The notes under the pieces were generated by a model, which was not told where the DNA came from, made no database searches, and saw nothing but the letters and a program-made list of their open reading frames with translations. From NCBI RefSeq assembly GCF_002443255.2, contig NW_019211458.1:39441897-39505896 (forward strand): DNA of 64,000 nt. Reading direction: 5' to 3'. The DNA is from Varroa destructor (lineage: Eukaryota > Arthropoda > Arachnida > Mesostigmata > Varroidae). Made by a program: the position numbers and the translations under genes. This document shows, piece after piece, positions 61,094 through 64,000 of this stretch (positions are counted from its first letter, which is position 1; each line of letters opens with the position of its first letter).

Positions 61094-64000
61094 AATAGTT
61101 GTAAAAAATAATTGTTATATTTTTTTTTATTATTATTATTATGTTATCTTTGTTATTTTGTCATTACGAAGGTCTTCACCTTTATTTCTCAGTTCAGAGC
61201 TTGTCAGACAGATGCCGATTCCATCTCGACCTCGGTTCTTAGGTCCTATTTCGTGACCTCGAGTGATAACGTCCCATTGAAATATGTCTAAGAATAAATC
61301 TGCTGTGCGATGATATATTCAAATATGATCGTCAAAACGGCTAGAGTTCCTGCTTTTTTGCACTCGTACGTATAAGTCACATGTAGAACTTGAAAAGATT
61401 TTGACATATGAAAACATATGAAAAGTAATTGAGGTATCATTTGTTACCCAATAAGGTACTGCAAAATACCAAATACGAATTGACGACTTTATCGGCGTTT
61501 GTAAATTTGCAGCGTACATATGTTTGACTAGGTTAATCGTGCGGTTAAATCAGTACCCGTATTACGGTGTGAATTAAAACTCGCCTATCTCTCTTAGTAG
61601 CGAAAGCAACGCTTTGTGTATATAGATAGTTCAGTACGAACAGATACTTAACATAATCAAGGATGTATGCCAGGCCGGTCCTATAGTGTGGTCGCATAGG
61701 TCAAGAGCGATTCAGTCGTATACATCTGTATTATGTATTCTGCCTCAAAAATCGTCTTCATGATGTACACGTGCCAACTTCAGGACTTCTCAGGATGGCA
61801 ATAGCTGGCCGTGTCCAGCATTAGCTGTATGCAATGTATAGTTACGGTGCTGAAATGCCATGTGATCAGTGGACCTGATCACGGTAAACAAACAGACATG
61901 AGGTCGACCAATCGGTCACAATAACATATATCCTGATATCGTTTGACATCATTTTCGGAGCAAATCGAATCGGCTTACGGATTCCCCTATAGTTTACGTG
62001 GAAGGTTTATCGACGTCGTAGCTGCTCTACCAGTGCCCGTCGAGTAGACGCCAAGCTCGTTGATAACGATATGACGGTGTTCAAAAGCTGCCGAGGACAA
62101 TGGAGCGATGAAATGCCTGGTCCTTAAGAAGTATAGCCAAAGTTTTGGTTGCGACTGGCTAGATAAGTGACTTTACTGTTTGCTTTGTCTGGGTAGCTAA
62201 TTCGACTGATCAATCTTTCGCGCCGTGGGCCCTGTTCAGACGTTAATTCTGTCTCAAATTGACTGCTGAGAAGGAAGGGTCTGACAAGCAAGCAGATGGA
62301 AGGGAACTCAATTGCTCTGAAAGCAACGGTTGTTTTGGCTGCTTTCTTCAGGCCGACCGGCTCTTCTCACCGGGGCCGTAGTGACCGTCGTAACTGGAAT
62401 AATGGTGGGCCAACTTAACAAGCCAGCGGAAGGTATATGTATAGATTTCCATTCAAGTGTGGATATAGGTACAGTTGAGATTCAGCTCCCCTCGTCTGGA
62501 CAATAATTTCGTCTGCCATAGTCAAGTTCACGTGAACAACAGTGGCTGAACTAAACGAAAGAATGGCAGTTCGTTCAACACTGCAGATGTAAGTATTGTC
62601 GCTGATGAAGATTCCGCTTGGTCTTCAAAGTAACGTAAGGCTCGCGGCCAATCGAAAGTATAATACAAATAAGAAGTCAACTCTCTGCCCCGTGAGAGTA
62701 TCAGACAGAGAGTGGGAGGGAGAAAGGATTTAATGAAGGACTACATGGCCATACAGTCTTACTAGTAGTATCTGTTGAAATTGCGAAACTGGTATTACGG
62801 CAGTCTTTGTTAGCGATGAGGAGAAATCTGCTACCTTCTGCTCGTTCCTTAAAACAGCAGAGCATTATTACTGGTCTTTACGCTACAATACAAGGCTGGA
62901 CGTTTCTCAGCTATTCTGCCTATAAGTTAGTTTGGCCGTTCAGACAAGAACCGCTTGACCACATTATTTCGTCTTAATCACCACAGATGCTTACTGCTAC
63001 TTAGATCGGCTCTCCAACGGTGCTATTTACCGCAATTGGGGAAGCGTTCATAGTACTTACGTTTCCCACAGGCCTGATAGTCGCGCGAACAAACGCAATA
63101 CTGGCTACACGTCGCTAGTCCGAATCTGTGGCAAACGAGGTACCAAAGTGATACCCAAGTATCCACAAGGCTGGTGAGCCTATCTCATCAGAAGGCGTCC
63201 TTCGAAGGTAGATGAGACGAGCGCATATGATGGGCTCTTTGTAAATGACAGATAGCCACAGCAGCTACAGAGCAGTGTCATACAGCGTTACCAAGGGCGT
63301 CCTTGGCGGGTTAGTTTACGATACCCAGACGCTAAAAGCATCGATAACAGGATCGCCTAACAGGATCTATGAGAATCATGGGCCCCCTTGGTCACCAATC
63401 CGATTATGCCTAACCGATTTCCTGCAGGGCTGCCTATATATACACGATAGCTCCTCGTGCGGCTCTTTCATTGCCCTTAAGGGCCTCATCTGTTGAACGA
63501 GTATTTCGGCAGGCTGGATTGGTCGATGTATCGTTAGAAGACTGTGCGCAGGAAAAGACAAGTGGGGCTCTTTCGAGAAGTCTGGACTACGACCCTGAAA
63601 CCTCCAAATAGATCATTAGGGTCTAACTAAGTCAATCCTAAAATTATTGTTAGCATCTTCATCGATATACTAGATGGAGCTGCGAATACGGTAGTTGCTT
63701 ATTATGAACAAGCCTAAAGGAACGGATGGAAAATTTGTTGGATACGCGATTACACTTTGGTAGCGCTTAACGTTTAGGAAAATGAAATAGTAAATAATGT
63801 TTTTTTCATTAAAAACACGATTTTTAGTTGTACAATACAAGTCATTTGACAAACATGTTTCTGAGAGTACACATATTGTTAGGTCAAATCTGATCATTTT
63901 ATTTCTAAATATATTATCGATGTTTACTCCTGCATTTGACCAGTGCATACAGCAAATAAATTTTGTTTGTTAAAAGCCTTTTTCGATCTGGAAAAAACGC
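61094..64000. other. intron-like stretch to window end
   Basis: A (TTA)n run lies at about 61121-61142. A good acceptor and donor bracket about 62523-62588, but all three frames contain stops, so at most it is untranslated. The rest is AT-rich with chance-length frames only. I see nothing else. Confidence 0.4.

Noticed and set aside
62523..62588. Segment bracketed by good acceptor and donor
   Set aside because: All three frames contain stops, so it is not coding.
1..64000. Bacterial-type features (operons, CRISPR arrays, defence systems)
   Set aside because: No dense coding, no regularly spaced repeats and no ribosome-binding pattern. The splice donors and microsatellites indicate a eukaryotic nuclear genome.

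Overview
The window looks like nuclear DNA of a multicellular eukaryote, most likely an arthropod. It is moderately AT-rich, gene-sparse and dotted with TA, CA and trinucleotide microsatellites. The only long open frame is a Q/N/S-rich exon ending in a perfect GTAAGT splice donor. There is no operon structure, ribosome-binding-site pattern or dense coding. I cannot name the species. CpG is not visibly depleted and introns appear very long, which would suit a chelicerate or mite-type genome, but that is a guess.

Layout. 1-2.6 kb is noncoding and holds a perfect 24-bp-stem inverted repeat (1030-1081). 2.6-4.87 kb holds an untranslated-looking leader and a 527-codon first coding exon (exon A, 3289-4871). 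A very long presumed intron follows. Inside it lie a possible small in-phase exon (25265-25333), some small candidate ORFs on the minus strand, a pair of diverged direct repeats, degenerate tRNA-like/SINE-like motifs and microsatellites. About 35-47 kb changes character: it is richer in CpG and in CAA/CAG/ACA words, like promoter and 5' UTR sequence. It contains a nested hairpin (38322-38384), a short upstream reading frame (40731-40775) and a second short first coding exon (exon B, 47053-47186). From 47.2 kb to the end the sequence is again intron-like. It contains a candidate two-exon minus-strand gene (54854-55610), a BEL/Pao-like retrotransposon scrap, a tRNA-derived SINE-like scrap and a decayed coding block (59.5-61.1 kb, minus).

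How it fits together. Exons A and B are on the same strand and both stop in phase 2 with the same last bases (CTG followed by GTAAGT). The simplest reading is one large plus-strand gene with two promoters about 43 kb apart. It would make a long disordered N-terminus (about 527 aa) or a short one (44 aa) spliced onto shared downstream exons beyond the window. I could not identify the gene. Everything else is candidate-level. At this base composition, stop-free runs up to about 150 codons are expected by chance in 64 kb, so most short open frames were left out.
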